From: Hirudinaria manillensis
Taxonomy: Eukaryota; Annelida; Clitellata; Hirudinida; Hirudinidae
Assembly (NCBI GenBank): GCA_034509925.1
Contig: CM067528.1
Span: forward strand, 11,284,501 to 11,348,500
Length of the DNA: 64,000 nt
Direction of reading: 5' to 3'
Shown piece by piece: positions 44,101 to 55,600 of the stretch. Position 1 is the stretch's first letter; every line of letters begins with the position of its first letter. The position numbers were made by a program, and so were the translations under genes. The notes under the pieces were generated by a model. It worked only from the letters and a program-made list of their open reading frames with translations, did no database searches and was not told the DNA's origin.

Positions 44101-45145
44101 ATTGTTTATTTTGCATGGGGTCACAAGCCGCCAGAGTCAATGTGCTGGAACGCTTTGCCAGTTTTTAGGCTTAAACAGAGGCCTTTTAATAATTATTTTT
44201 GAAAATTTATATCACATTTCAATTTCAATAGATTAAATATTATTAAACTCATCGTTGTTGTTACTAATTGAATTTTCAGTTGAGTTGTTGCTTCAATAAT
44301 TGCAGCAAAATGGAATATCTTATGTCCTCAATGTAAGCACGAATGGAGAGGAGCCTTCTTTCTTAGGTGAAGGACATTTCCTGAGGATCCCAGTCCACGA
44401 CAGCCACAATGACAAACTGCTTCCATACTTCAGTACTGCCTTCCAATTCATTGGTTAGATTTATTGTTTCATTAATTTTTATTTTATGAGGCAGCATTTG
44501 AACTAGCTTCGAAAGATTACCCAGGCATTGTCTGTATAAAGTAAAATATAATATATGAAAGTGTAATATAAATATATGAATATAAGTATAATATAAATAT
44601 ATGAATATATTAAATCTGTTTACTTATTTATTCAATTTTTTTAAAATCTTTTATTTATATATGCAAAAAAGTTTGAAACTTTTAATAAGTGCTTGATAAA
44701 ATTTGGTTGTCTCAGAAAAATATCTCTCTTAAGATTACCATGTATGCATAAGTTGAATAGTATAAGGTATAAAATATTTATTAATATGATTATCATAAAT
44801 AATAATTTTAAGTAATAATTAATATTTATAAGATAAAGTTAGAGAAGCTAATGGGTGTGTCTTAGTCCACTGCTTGGCTGGAATTTCAAGATCTCCAACG
44901 TTGGCCATTGCTTATTTGATGAAGGATTTAGGACTCACCTGTGATGAAGCCTATAAGTAATTGTGATTTTGTGCCTTTGAGATTTAGATTATGCTAATGA
45001 TGATATCAATGTTTGATATGAATGAATATTCAGCAAGGGGCTTTAACTATTAATAATAAAGTTAATTAAACGTTAGTCATTCTGTAATTAACTTGTATTT
45101 GTAATAGGTTTATAACTTATAAAGGTTTTTTAGTTCTAATGATGA

Positions 45146-45177
<32 letters not shown>

Positions 45178-47683
45178 TTAAAGGTATGTCAAGGACAAGA
45201 GACCCACAATATCTCCAAATTTTAACTTTCTTGGCCAGTTGCTCGAATATGAAAAAGGTCTCTTACCGAAATCAGGAACCGATGCCTTCCTAACTTCTTC
45301 TCTCGATGCGGAAACATCTTTTTCGGGGAAAGTGAAATTCAATTCTTTGTCAGTACTCAATAATTGGGTCGAATATGGCAATAGGATAGACGTCGATGGA
45401 AAGCAGGAGAATAAAAACAGTGAAATTGGCAAAGATTATGGCGTTAAAGAAGGCTTTTATGAAAGCAAGTCGGAGCTGCTAGTCACAGTAAAGCGAGAGA
45501 TGATAGATGGACACAAACAAGTGAATAGCACGATTACTGAAGAATTCTCTGCATCCTCATCGCTAAAGCTTCCACCCTCTAGACCATCAACCCTGCTCCA
45601 TTCTTCAACCGAAACATTGTCGAAACTCAACTTTTCCTCTTCTTTGACACCATTGAACAAAGTAAAGCCTAGTCCCATTTTAGAAGTCCCGTCGCCCATC
45701 GAAATCGTCAGGCAGAGAAATGCATGTTTGAGTGATAACTTTAAAAGTGCATCTAGTCACGATAGCATTGCGACTTCTAGTCACCTTGAACCTGAAAATA
45801 CTCCAAAGAGCTTTCAAGAATCGAATCCTGCTACCTCTGCCTCTCCGGGCTCGGCGGAAGCCGTGCGGTCGGGAGATGCCGACGACGTCCGCGAGCATAA
45901 ACGCAACTTCCAAAGTCATGCTACCTATAATTATCATCACCACAGGGGAACCGGTCAGCATTACAATCAACGATTAAAAACTCATCAACAAAAATTTAAC
46001 AGAAGGTACAGTCAACCGAAAGGCCGCTCAGAATATTCCCCAAACTACAAACACCAATCCTGTTGCCACCAACTTTATGGCTTTCCCCAAGGTGGACCGT
46101 TCCCTTATGGCTTTCCATCCTCTCATCAGTGCTTTCGTCACTTCCATTCCACCCAGCCTCCACCTCCCCTCTATTTCTGTCACGTGCGACCTCCGTCTGG
46201 TTATCCCATTTTCCTGCCCAATTACCCCAACTATTTCAACGGTCACCGATACCTTGCCAACGTCAACCTGCAAAGCCACTATCCGAGCGGTCGCTACGGC
46301 ATCCATCGTCAACGACATTCCTTTTTTGCTTCCAGCAGTAGCAACGGCTTTTATCATTTTCCGCCCACGGGAAATTTTGTTTTTAAAGAGGATCCTAACG
46401 GTAGTTTTATGAATAAGAGCTTCTCCAGTTGTAATGCTTTTCCTCCCGCTGATCCTTTTTATCCACCATCCTATCCCACGGATGGACACGAGACCGCGAC
46501 TCCTTTTCTGAGAAGTGACAGGTTCGTTTGTCGAGGCAACCCTTCGAACGGCTTGGTTTTCTCAAATAAATGGTCTAGCCAATCTTCTGGGCATAAGGAA
46601 TTGGGGATGTCACGGATATCAAATTGTGCCGGTTCGAAGCTTAACGAAATAGATAATAAAACCTTTCGTGCAAAAGTTAGTAATCCGTCAACAAAGAACG
46701 ACCTTTTGCATGGCCTGAATATCCAAAATTTGTTGTCAGAAAATGAAGTAACTGCAGCTGCAGGTGAAAGTGGCTGCGATCGTTTGGCCATTTCGTTGCC
46801 TTCTTCGGTTGCAGCGGACGTTCGCTCGTTAGATTCAAGCAATGGGACTAACAGACTTACAAATTCACTCAGAAAAGCGCCTTTACAACTTAGGCCTAAC
46901 AGCATAGCACTGCAAAATATACAGTTACGAGCGAGTTCCATGAACGACTCTTTCGGTTCGAGCCGTTTGCACGTTTCTGAGTCATCTATGAAGTCTGATG
47001 GATTAAACAAAAATGATGCTCAAAGTCTTTCCAATGCAGAATTCCAATCTCTAAAAGAAACTTGCAACGATCCACTTATCTCGGGCAATGGTGGAACGAT
47101 GGATAAAAGAAATAAAAGTAAATTTTCAGATAGCTGCAAAGAAAATAATAAAATTATTTTTCGTAGCATCGGAGAAGAACATCAAGACGTGTTTAGGTCG
47201 ACAGTGAGGGAAGTTCGTTCTCTTACCGATGAAAATGAGTCACTGTGTTCGTCCTTGATTTCTTTGTCCCACTCGAGTAGACAGGCTGCCGTTACTAATT
47301 CGTTCAGGGAAACGTTATCATCGTCTGCATCATCGTCCTCTTCTTCATCCTCTAGGAAATCCAGAAGCTTGGAGGACATCAAAAACACTCCGAGAGTGCT
47401 TCACGCAGCCGATTGCATGAACATTAAAAGACTCAACAAGTCGACGAGCGATGACAAATGTCATTGCCAGTCCGACGAGACGCATTTGCCGACGCTCTCC
47501 TCGCGGGGAGGTTACTCAGGAGACGATGCCGGTCCGAAAAAGCAATTCGAGTTAATAGAAATGTTCAATGCCAGTCGCAGATGGCCATCCGAGGAAGGCC
47601 GATCGGAAGCCGACGGCATTCCTTCCCACGGAGGCAGTCAAAATTCTCTCCACGGCAATGCAGAAGTCGTGAAAGTGTCTTGA
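38416..47683 (+). CDS. Dual-specificity MAP kinase phosphatase, DUSP8/DUSP16-like
   Basis: Seven coding exons: 38416-38490, 41871-41984, 42582-42762, 43490-43710, 44306-44453, 44833-44956, 45184-47683. All are in phase, giving 1120 aa. The N-terminal rhodanese/CH2 domain (about 10-135) begins [11 protein letters not shown] and has the MAPK-docking-type basic patch MIKRDL. A serine run ([10 protein letters not shown]) precedes [24 protein letters not shown], the start of the phosphatase domain. The active site is [12 protein letters not shown] (Cys about 260), and [15 protein letters not shown] closes the domain. SQPC, GPTRILP and FLGQLLEYE are typical of the JNK/p38-directed DUSP8/16 group, which inactivates stress MAP kinases. 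The C-terminal tail, about 830 aa in one exon, is far longer than in human DUSP8/16 (whole proteins about 625-665 aa). It has Ser-rich, His/Tyr/Phe/Pro-rich and Asn-rich parts. The first ATG begins a conserved segment. Further 5' non-coding exons are possible. Confidence 0.93.
38950..39014. repeat. (GAT)n microsatellite in DUSP intron 1
   Basis: A trinucleotide GAT run with GGT and GCG interruptions. Confidence 0.9.
39138..39219. repeat. AT-rich inverted repeat (hairpin)
   Basis: Two arms of about 24 bases (left 39138-39162, right 39196-39219) contain TTTTTTGTCATATATA and its complement, with a short TAATAA-rich loop. It could be a MITE-like foldback or a simple hairpin in DUSP intron 1. Confidence 0.65.
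39438..39550. repeat. (CATC)n / (CGTC)n tetranucleotide microsatellite
   Basis: CATCCATC units with a central run of CGTC units and interspersed ACCC variants, in DUSP intron 1. Confidence 0.92.
39780..39816. repeat. (GTT)n microsatellite
   Basis: A pure GTT trinucleotide run in DUSP intron 1. Confidence 0.9.
40023..40072. repeat. (ATC/GTC)n microsatellite
   Basis: A trinucleotide run CATCATC...GTCGTCGTC in DUSP intron 1. Confidence 0.88.
40888..41055 (-). other. Possible minus-strand terminal exon inside DUSP intron 1
   Basis: A 55-codon open stretch follows a good minus-strand acceptor (caatttccag) and ends in a stop next to an AATAAA-like signal. It reads [20 protein letters not shown], with normal amino-acid balance. 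No family was recognised and no upstream partner exon was found. Chance is quite possible. Confidence 0.2.
41155..41202. repeat. (ATT)n microsatellite
   Basis: A trinucleotide ATT run in DUSP intron 1. Confidence 0.9.
45141..45178. repeat. (ATT)n microsatellite adjoining an acceptor
   Basis: This ATT run lies directly before the acceptor (ttttaaag) of the last DUSP exon, where a polypyrimidine tract would normally be. Confidence 0.85.
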
Positions 47684-48109
47684 CGATGCATCGAAAAAAA
47701 ATCCAGAAAACATATCCTTAAAGAACGAAAATTGTGAGAGCTTTTAATTGCTTTGCCTTCACTGAAGAGGAATTGTTTGACAATTTGCAGATATCCACTT
47801 TTAATATCGAACAGACAAATTTTTTCTTTGTTCCCCTTCTCTTAACTTAAGAAAAAAAGGGATTGTGAAAAGGCATCTTCACTGATTGTGATGCAATTGG
47901 TTTTGGATCAAGATAATTTCTGCAAAAACGTTTCCTTGTTGGGAATCTCTTGTAACTCGGGCATTATCATGATTTTCCTCAATGTTGTTAGAGGCCTACA
48001 AACTCTGTGGAAGTGAATGCGTGTCTTCTGCACTTTTCATTCAAAATGTTAAAGTTTGGCAATCCGATCTGTGAATTTTATTAAATTTGTACTGACAGTT
48101 GTCAAGATT

Positions 48110-48115
48110 AATAAA
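48110..48115 (+). terminator. Poly(A) signal of the DUSP gene
   Basis: AATAAA about 430 bases after the DUSP stop codon, followed by a T-rich stretch. Confidence 0.5.
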
Positions 48116-49681
48116 TCTTTATTTCTTATTGAAAGGATAGGGGGTTTTACTCCATTTAGATTTTTGTAAGATGTGAGAATAACATTTTTAATTTTGTACA
48201 TAAATTCCTCTACTTGATCTTTGATATGAATCAGGCTCAGAACTTTATATTGTGTTTATTTTATTTATTTCTCTCAAAAGATGTTATCACATTCCAATCA
48301 AGTTTTGACTTTGAATTTCATTTGTGGCTTTATTTGCATCATGTTTTAACCTCTTGTTTGCAGATTTGTCTTGTTTCTAAAGGAGTCATATTTCTTGGTC
48401 TAAATTAAAGTGTATATCATTGAATTGGATTTTTTAGATGATACTCTATTTTGTTGCAGCTTCTGTTACAAAAGTTTCCTTACTTTGTATTTCAGTGTTT
48501 TAGATAATCTAGTTTTCAATTTATACGTTTGAGAATATGTGCATTTTCTACAAAGTGGTGAATTACATAGGCACTTCGATGATAACATTTGATGCCGCAT
48601 GAATTGTAGATAGCTGAGAGCAAATGAAGATGTATTTTGGTTGTATATATTATTTCAGACATTAAAATCGCCTGTTTTATATTTAAATCCATAAACTGCA
48701 TCGATATAATTTAAATATTTAACAAATTTTGATGAAATTGAGTATTGTTTGCTAGTGGCTCAACCTGAGTTTGAAAATTAAATCATTTGAAAAACGTGCC
48801 TCTTTCACGAGCGTCAAAGATCTGAATATTTTACCGTACTCTGTTAGGTTATGATGTCGGTCCGGAGTAAATCAGATTTATTTTCCCGACTTTCAAAAAA
48901 TACCCGGGGAGAGAGTAATGTTTAGAGTTTCATTGCAGTGAACAAATATTCGAATGTATTCAGATTTCTAGACGAAAGCCTCTTCTGTCTCTGGGGAGTT
49001 TTTCTTGCAACGCTTTATACCGGTCCTGGTTTGTCATCGATAAACGTCATTAGAGACAAAAAAAAAGACTTGAAATAAAGAGTCGAATTTGTCTTTGTGG
49101 TAGAAAAATTCCCGACGTGTTGAAATATTTTATAAGTTCGATTTTACGCTGCGACGTGAAAGCGTATAAAATTCTTAAGCGTTTTGACAGAAGCGAACAA
49201 CCGTGGTTGCCGGCCTCAGCTGTTGGTGTGCGTTGGAGGGTAATCCGCGTAATTCCTTAAAACTACCTTAAAGCTTTCGACACGTCTAAAAGTGGCGATA
49301 ATGTTTTAAACTCTTGTGGATCAAAATTCTAGTTTTTTTTTTGGCTGCGTTCTGGAAAACCATAGCCTAGTTTTTTGTCTTTAAGGTCGCACGACAATAA
49401 ATTCGTTTGCAAATCGACTTGTTGTGATAAAATTTAGGAAAGGTTAAAAGATTAAAAAAGAGTAAGTTTATTTGTTCGCTTTCGTTTTTATTTATGATAA
49501 ACATAGCTTGTCTAGCCTATAATCGTACATCGTAACTTATGGTTAGTTTTTGCAAAATTTTCCCCCATTTTTTCTATAATGGTTATCGTTGACTGTCAGG
49601 ATTTGTGATAAGTGAATATAAGCATTACAAAACACTGCCTTTTTTTGATTTCGTGTTTATATTGTTTTTGTATTGTTTCAG
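48116..49681. promoter_or_regulatory. Intergenic region between DUSP and the RBMS-like gene
   Basis: No recognisable coding exon. The RBMS-like coding exon begins after an acceptor (49680-49681), so a 5' non-coding exon must lie to the left. A somewhat GC-richer patch at about 49190-49250, ending in GGAGG|gtaatc, is a possible first exon, with the promoter nearby. Confidence 0.3.
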
Positions 49682-49690
49682 CCATTTATC

Positions 49691-52600
49691 ATGACTAGCA
49701 CAAACAGCACATACGAACCAAAAAAAATCCAAAGTTCTCTAATACCAAACACTAACCTGGCCATGACAAATAGGTGTGCCCTGATAAAATTTGCACAACC
49801 CATGAATCTGGTCTACAGTGGTTTTCCACCCCATATGCTTTCAATGGGCAAATACCAGAAGTCTGCCATATCACGAGTGAGTGAATCTTTTGTAAATTTT
49901 ACCATGATATAGATGTAAGTAATGCACATCCATGCTCCCAGCTAAACTAGCACGAGTCATTCATTAATGAAGTAATTATAAAAGAACCTTAGTTATGTTT
50001 TTTCTTATTTGATTGTGAAGTGTTCACTTTTAAGAGGTGGCTGCTTACTTATTATGCCTATGTTCAATATTAGGAAAATATGAGTTTTGTTTTATTGTCA
50101 ATATTAAAAATTTTAGGAGCTCATTTGTATTTAGTCCAATATTGTGATGATTTGATGATATTATAGTTGAATGTTCCTAATTGATTGTCTTCGTAATTCA
50201 TAAACTGTTTAATAACACTCTTATTTTTTGTTTTGCTGTTTCAAGTGATTTCCCAATACTTACTGTATCGATACCATGTTAATTGTTTAAGTAATAAAAA
50301 TATCTATTAATGGAGCCTGCCATGAATTCTTGGGTGCTTACTAAGCAGTCCTTTATTATTACTTTTCCTGGATTAGTCATTGTTAGTCTCTCTAAAAGAG
50401 GCTTTGAGTTGTGACATTTGAATGGCTGATACGTGCTATTCACAATCATTACAATTTATTTTTAACTGACAAATTTTAAAAATATTAAAATGAAATGCTT
50501 TCAAAAATTGTATGAACATAGTTCAATGAAGATGTTAAGTTTACAAAAAGTTGCAGATCAGAATGCAAAATAAATTGTAATTAGTAAAACCATTATAACA
50601 TTTCCTCACTCCTTTTCTATAAGCTTTTTCTTGCTTTGATTTCTTGAAAGACGATTGCATTCATATGACCAATCAGGCTGTTCCTCTTCAAGTCTTGACT
50701 TGTCCTTGTTACCATTGATGACATCAATGACTTACTGAGTTTTGAACAACGTGTCCATTCATTTAGAAGGCTTTTACTTGATATTACTTACTGAAATCAG
50801 TAAGCAATTCTTCTTTTTTGTCATTCTTCAATTGTTCTTTTGTTCTGCAGCCACATAGTTTGATGGTTAAGTATAGGTGTCGCAATGACAATATGAAAGC
50901 CAGATGACAAATAATATGTAAATTATATTAATATGTATATTATGCAAAATATGGTCTTTTTACCTTCTTTGTGCGTCATTGTTGTTTTCAATTTTTGATT
51001 TTGTATCAGTAACTGATAACTAAGCTAACTGAACTTTTCCAAAATCATTTAAAGTTTCAACTTTGTTCCAATTGGTTTCTTGTTTGTTTTCTTCTAGCTT
51101 TTGGATAATTGAGAATTTTACATAATTTCCAGTTCATTATGGGAGTCTAATCCTAATCACAAACTTTCATGAAAGTGGAGACCAAAAAACCTTTGATGCT
51201 TCTCCACCCTAAACCTATAATAATAAACTGCTTTTATTATATGAAAATTTAGACTAGATAAAAAAAGGAGTTTTATATTTTGAGATTTCCTCTTATGGTA
51301 GGGATTATCCTTCCATGGAGAAATCAACTAATCTGATCTGACAATTCAACATTGTGATTTGAAAGTTGTTTCAGCAGTGAGCTGAACATCTTTGTTAATT
51401 TCTTTTAGCAAGGTTAAAGTACAATGCTCAGTTTTCTCATTATTAGATTATAGCCAGCCCATTCAGGACATTTGACTGATTTAATTGGAGTTGCAGAATG
51501 CCCTTGTTGTTGGGCACGATGAAGAATTTCATCAGTAATGTTATTGTTGCCTCTCTTTTCTTCTTCATTTCTTTGGGTCTTTCTAATTTTGAGGACTTCA
51601 TTTCAATGTATATCTTTATGGTTGGCATTGTTTTCTTACTATTTTCTGGAAAATTAATCAGAACCTAAAGGTCATTGTGATGCTAGCTTGATTCTCAGAA
51701 TGCAAGCGGATCTTTTATGACAGAATAGTACAGAAAAGTTCTTAAGAATGTGTAAAATATGCATAGCATTGAACAATCGTTAGTTTTGGAAGAAAAAGTT
51801 CAGCCTTCTATGGCTTTAGATGCATAGAAACGTAAAATTTAGGCTCTTTTTTTGTTGACACATGATGCACTGACCAAAACCTTTCTGATTAAAAAGAAGT
51901 CTGTTAGTTGCACTTTGTTTATCAAGTAGGTTTTCATATTGGTCTTAATTGGTTCTTACATATTGATGTTTGGCTGTAGTGGTGCAATTAATTGTGGGTG
52001 TCTCATTTATTACCTAGCCAGATTGCTTGGTGGTTATTTCAAGTTTAGAGACAATTTTGAAGCCGAGTGTATCTTTTGTTGAGAGTGATGAGAAACAGTT
52101 CAATAACTTAATTCATTCGGACATAAATTCTTTGTGGTCCAAGTAGAATTAACTGCATTTGAACATATTTTTACTAATTGAGAGAAATAATGAAATTGTC
52201 ACGAGCAATTTAGCACAAAAAGAAGGAAATATCTCAGAGGAATCTTCTGTGATGCAGAGTGCTGTTGCAGCTCCCCTACTAATGTCAGATGACAAACCGT
52301 CTTTGCTGATTTGGTCCAAGCTTTTTCGTTTTTATTCGATTTTGGATGTTCTTCATTTGTCTTTATGATTTCATGTTAAAATATGGTTAAATGGAAATCA
52401 AACTACACCTGCAGATGTTTACAAATTATTTCCCTAATTGTAATTTATATGAATTGCACTGAAAAGAAGACTGTTCTGAAAATGGGATTTGGATTAGCTA
52501 TTCTGTTTTACTAAGAGTTATAACCTGATACCTGAGTCCGAGTTCTGTTGCAATGGCTTTTCTGAGAAAAATGCCAAAATTATTCATCGAGTATTGCATG

Positions 52601-55600
52601 CCATTTGTATCTCAAACTCGAATTTGCTGATCTGAATCTTTGAATGCAGGGGATCCAGCTGCAACGCTTAAGTCGTCTTAAAATGGATCTTAATCAATGA
52701 ACGTAACGTGCGAACGCTACAGGTGTGCAGTAAGAAGCATCCCCCCGTTTCTCTCCGTCACCGTTCCAGAAGATTTGCTTCACCAGCCTTCAATGAACAA
52801 ACAATTGGCACTCAGAACTACACTTTTTGAAATGCCATCACTCCAAAACAGAATCTCCATCTTTGACAATTCTCTTTAAGCTCAAAGCTCACTTCTTCAC
52901 TTCGCCCAAAGACTTAAATACTTCTCTAATTCTACATTGTGTGATGATAACTTGGCGATATACAAAATAAAAATTGCAATATGCACATGCCCACACCATT
53001 AAGAACGGAAGTTTGCATAGCACTTCAATGGGTCCCTGCAGAGTTGAGGGGAAGTGTATTAGATAGCAGAAGGTGAATGTTGAATGAATTAATTAAAATG
53101 CTAATTAGTCATCGAGTGTCTTTTTAAGAACACCGATAATGGTAATGATCCGGCTACTATTAATAGGTTGTTTTTATCGGTGCATTAGCATTTGGAACTG
53201 ATGCTTGTTGAGATAGATAATGCAAAATAACGTTTTGGTAATTTACCACGAATCTCAACATTTGCTTTTGTTGGGCAGACACGTGTCAGCAAGCAGGGAT
53301 TGTTTTTTATTTCGTTTTTATTTTAGTTCTATTTTTGACTTTTCTTCCTGGGGCATCCCTTCCCTCATTAAGCATCCAAGGTAAATTTTTTAAAGCTTTT
53401 ATACAGCTTATTCACAAATATTAATATCAATTGAAACATTTTCAAACCAGTTATTTCATGAAGTTGTGCTAATGAATTCTTTTGAAAGTAGTTTCCTACA
53501 TGATGATAATCTTCTCAGAACTAGAGGCAAGGAAACTTTTAAGTCTTTTGATTTCTAGCATAGGCCTAGTCACAACAATTCTAAATTTAAATGAAGAATC
53601 TATTTGCTCCTTTTCAAAGAAGACAAAATTAAGTCATTTTGGGTTGGTACTTTAGTATTGAAGTATCAAATGACCACATCTAGAACCTTTCTGGGGTTTT
53701 GTCCTTAGAATGACCTCTGTTTGTTGGGATTCTAAAACACTGATGTCCAGCTTTTTAACTTTTAACTTCATGTATTTAAAGAGTTCTTAAAGCTAATTCA
53801 TAAATATTAATATCTATTAAAAATATTTTCAAACCATTATTTTATGATGAATTCAGGTTGCAAAATTCTTTTGATGTAACACAATTTCTGATGGTATTCC
53901 ATGTATTTTTATATTCATACCCTATCCTAAGATCATGTTTTATGAAAACAAAATAGCTGGTAGTATTTATTTTTATTTTTCACATTGTAACAAGAAGTTC
54001 ATATTTTTTCCATTTCAGCTCTTTAACCAGTGCTAGTAAAAAAACTGTCTTTTGATAGTCTTTGATCAGACTAGTATAACACATCTAAACTTAACTGAAA
54101 AATATATTTACTCTGTTTTAAGGTTTTCCACCATTACCAAACCCCTTAGACATCCAATGGTTAACCTCATGAATATTGATGGTCTTGCCATGTGCTAGTG
54201 TATTGATTACATTTCAGACTAGCTCTTGTCTTTCTCAAAGTCTTGCAAAGTGAAGGCTGCTAGAGATGTTTGGTGATGGGATTAAAACCGGCTTCAAATG
54301 TAGTTTATCAAATGATCATAGCAGGAGGATGGCCTTGGGCTGAAGATGTCCAAGACTGTTTGTCTGGAACTTGTGGAGGAAATGCATGTCAGTTACCCAA
54401 GATAAAATCTTTGCATAAAATATATAAGTATTGAATTTATTGAATTTATTGGACACAATTGAAGGGCCCATTGGGCCACTAATACAATTGCAAGCGGAAC
54501 AGAGAACATCGACCGGCGTGTACACAGGGGCAGCATTAAGTGTAATTTACAGATTAAGTGTAATTTAAATAGCTATTAAAATCCAGGTCTTGTATTATTG
54601 AGTTGAAGCGGGAGACCGTGGTTGATTCAACAACATCACCTGGCAATGCGTTCCACGGCTTTACGATTCTATTGCAAAAGGAGAATTTAACAGTGTCTAT
54701 AGAATAATTACTTTGTTTGAGTTTAAGACAATGGCCTCTTGTTCCTGTATAGTTTTGTGGGATAAAAGAGTGTATTAGATGTGTATCCTGATGTTGATTG
54801 AGAGTAACTGTTCCTGAATGCAGATGTGAGACTTCCTCAGGTGACTTGAATGCCTCATGGAAGTTCTTGAACTGACAATTACTAATAGTCTCTACTCCAC
54901 AACTTCCCAGTGGGGTGATTCCAAACACTGCTGAGTCTTTTTCAGGACCATGTCAGCAAATATATTTTCCCTTATGAAGTGCACCGTCACACCTTATGAG
55001 TGCTTTTGTAGCCACCTTGTAATCATCACCTATGTGGTTTAGATTGACAGCCATCACTCGATGGGCTAAAGACCAAAATGATGCTCTGATACTATTACTG
55101 AAGCAAAATTTTCTACAGTGATGGTAACAATTTCTGAGGTTAATCCTCCTAGAACCATAGCCACGTATACTTTCAAGCTTTTTTGAGATTTGTGTGCAAC
55201 CATTCAGTCAACTTCATAATTGAAAACGTTTTCAATGGAACTGCTATATACTGAAAGGGAGGTAACCAGTAAATACAGTGATTAAACATCTATTCTGCAT
55301 TTCATAATATGTTATATTTTATAATAGCATGTTATGCGTAATTGTAAATGTTTTCAATTGATCTGCCATATACTGAATGGGAGGTAACCAGTAAATGCAA
55401 TGATAAAACATCTATTCTGCATTTCATAATATGTTATATTTTATAATAGCATGTTATGCATAGTTATAAGTGTTTTCGAGTGATCTGCTATATAGTGAAT
55501 GGGAGGTAACCAGTAAATGCAATGATAAAACATCTATTCTGCATTTCATAATATGTTATATGTTATAATAGCACGTTATGCGTAATTATAAATGTTTTCG

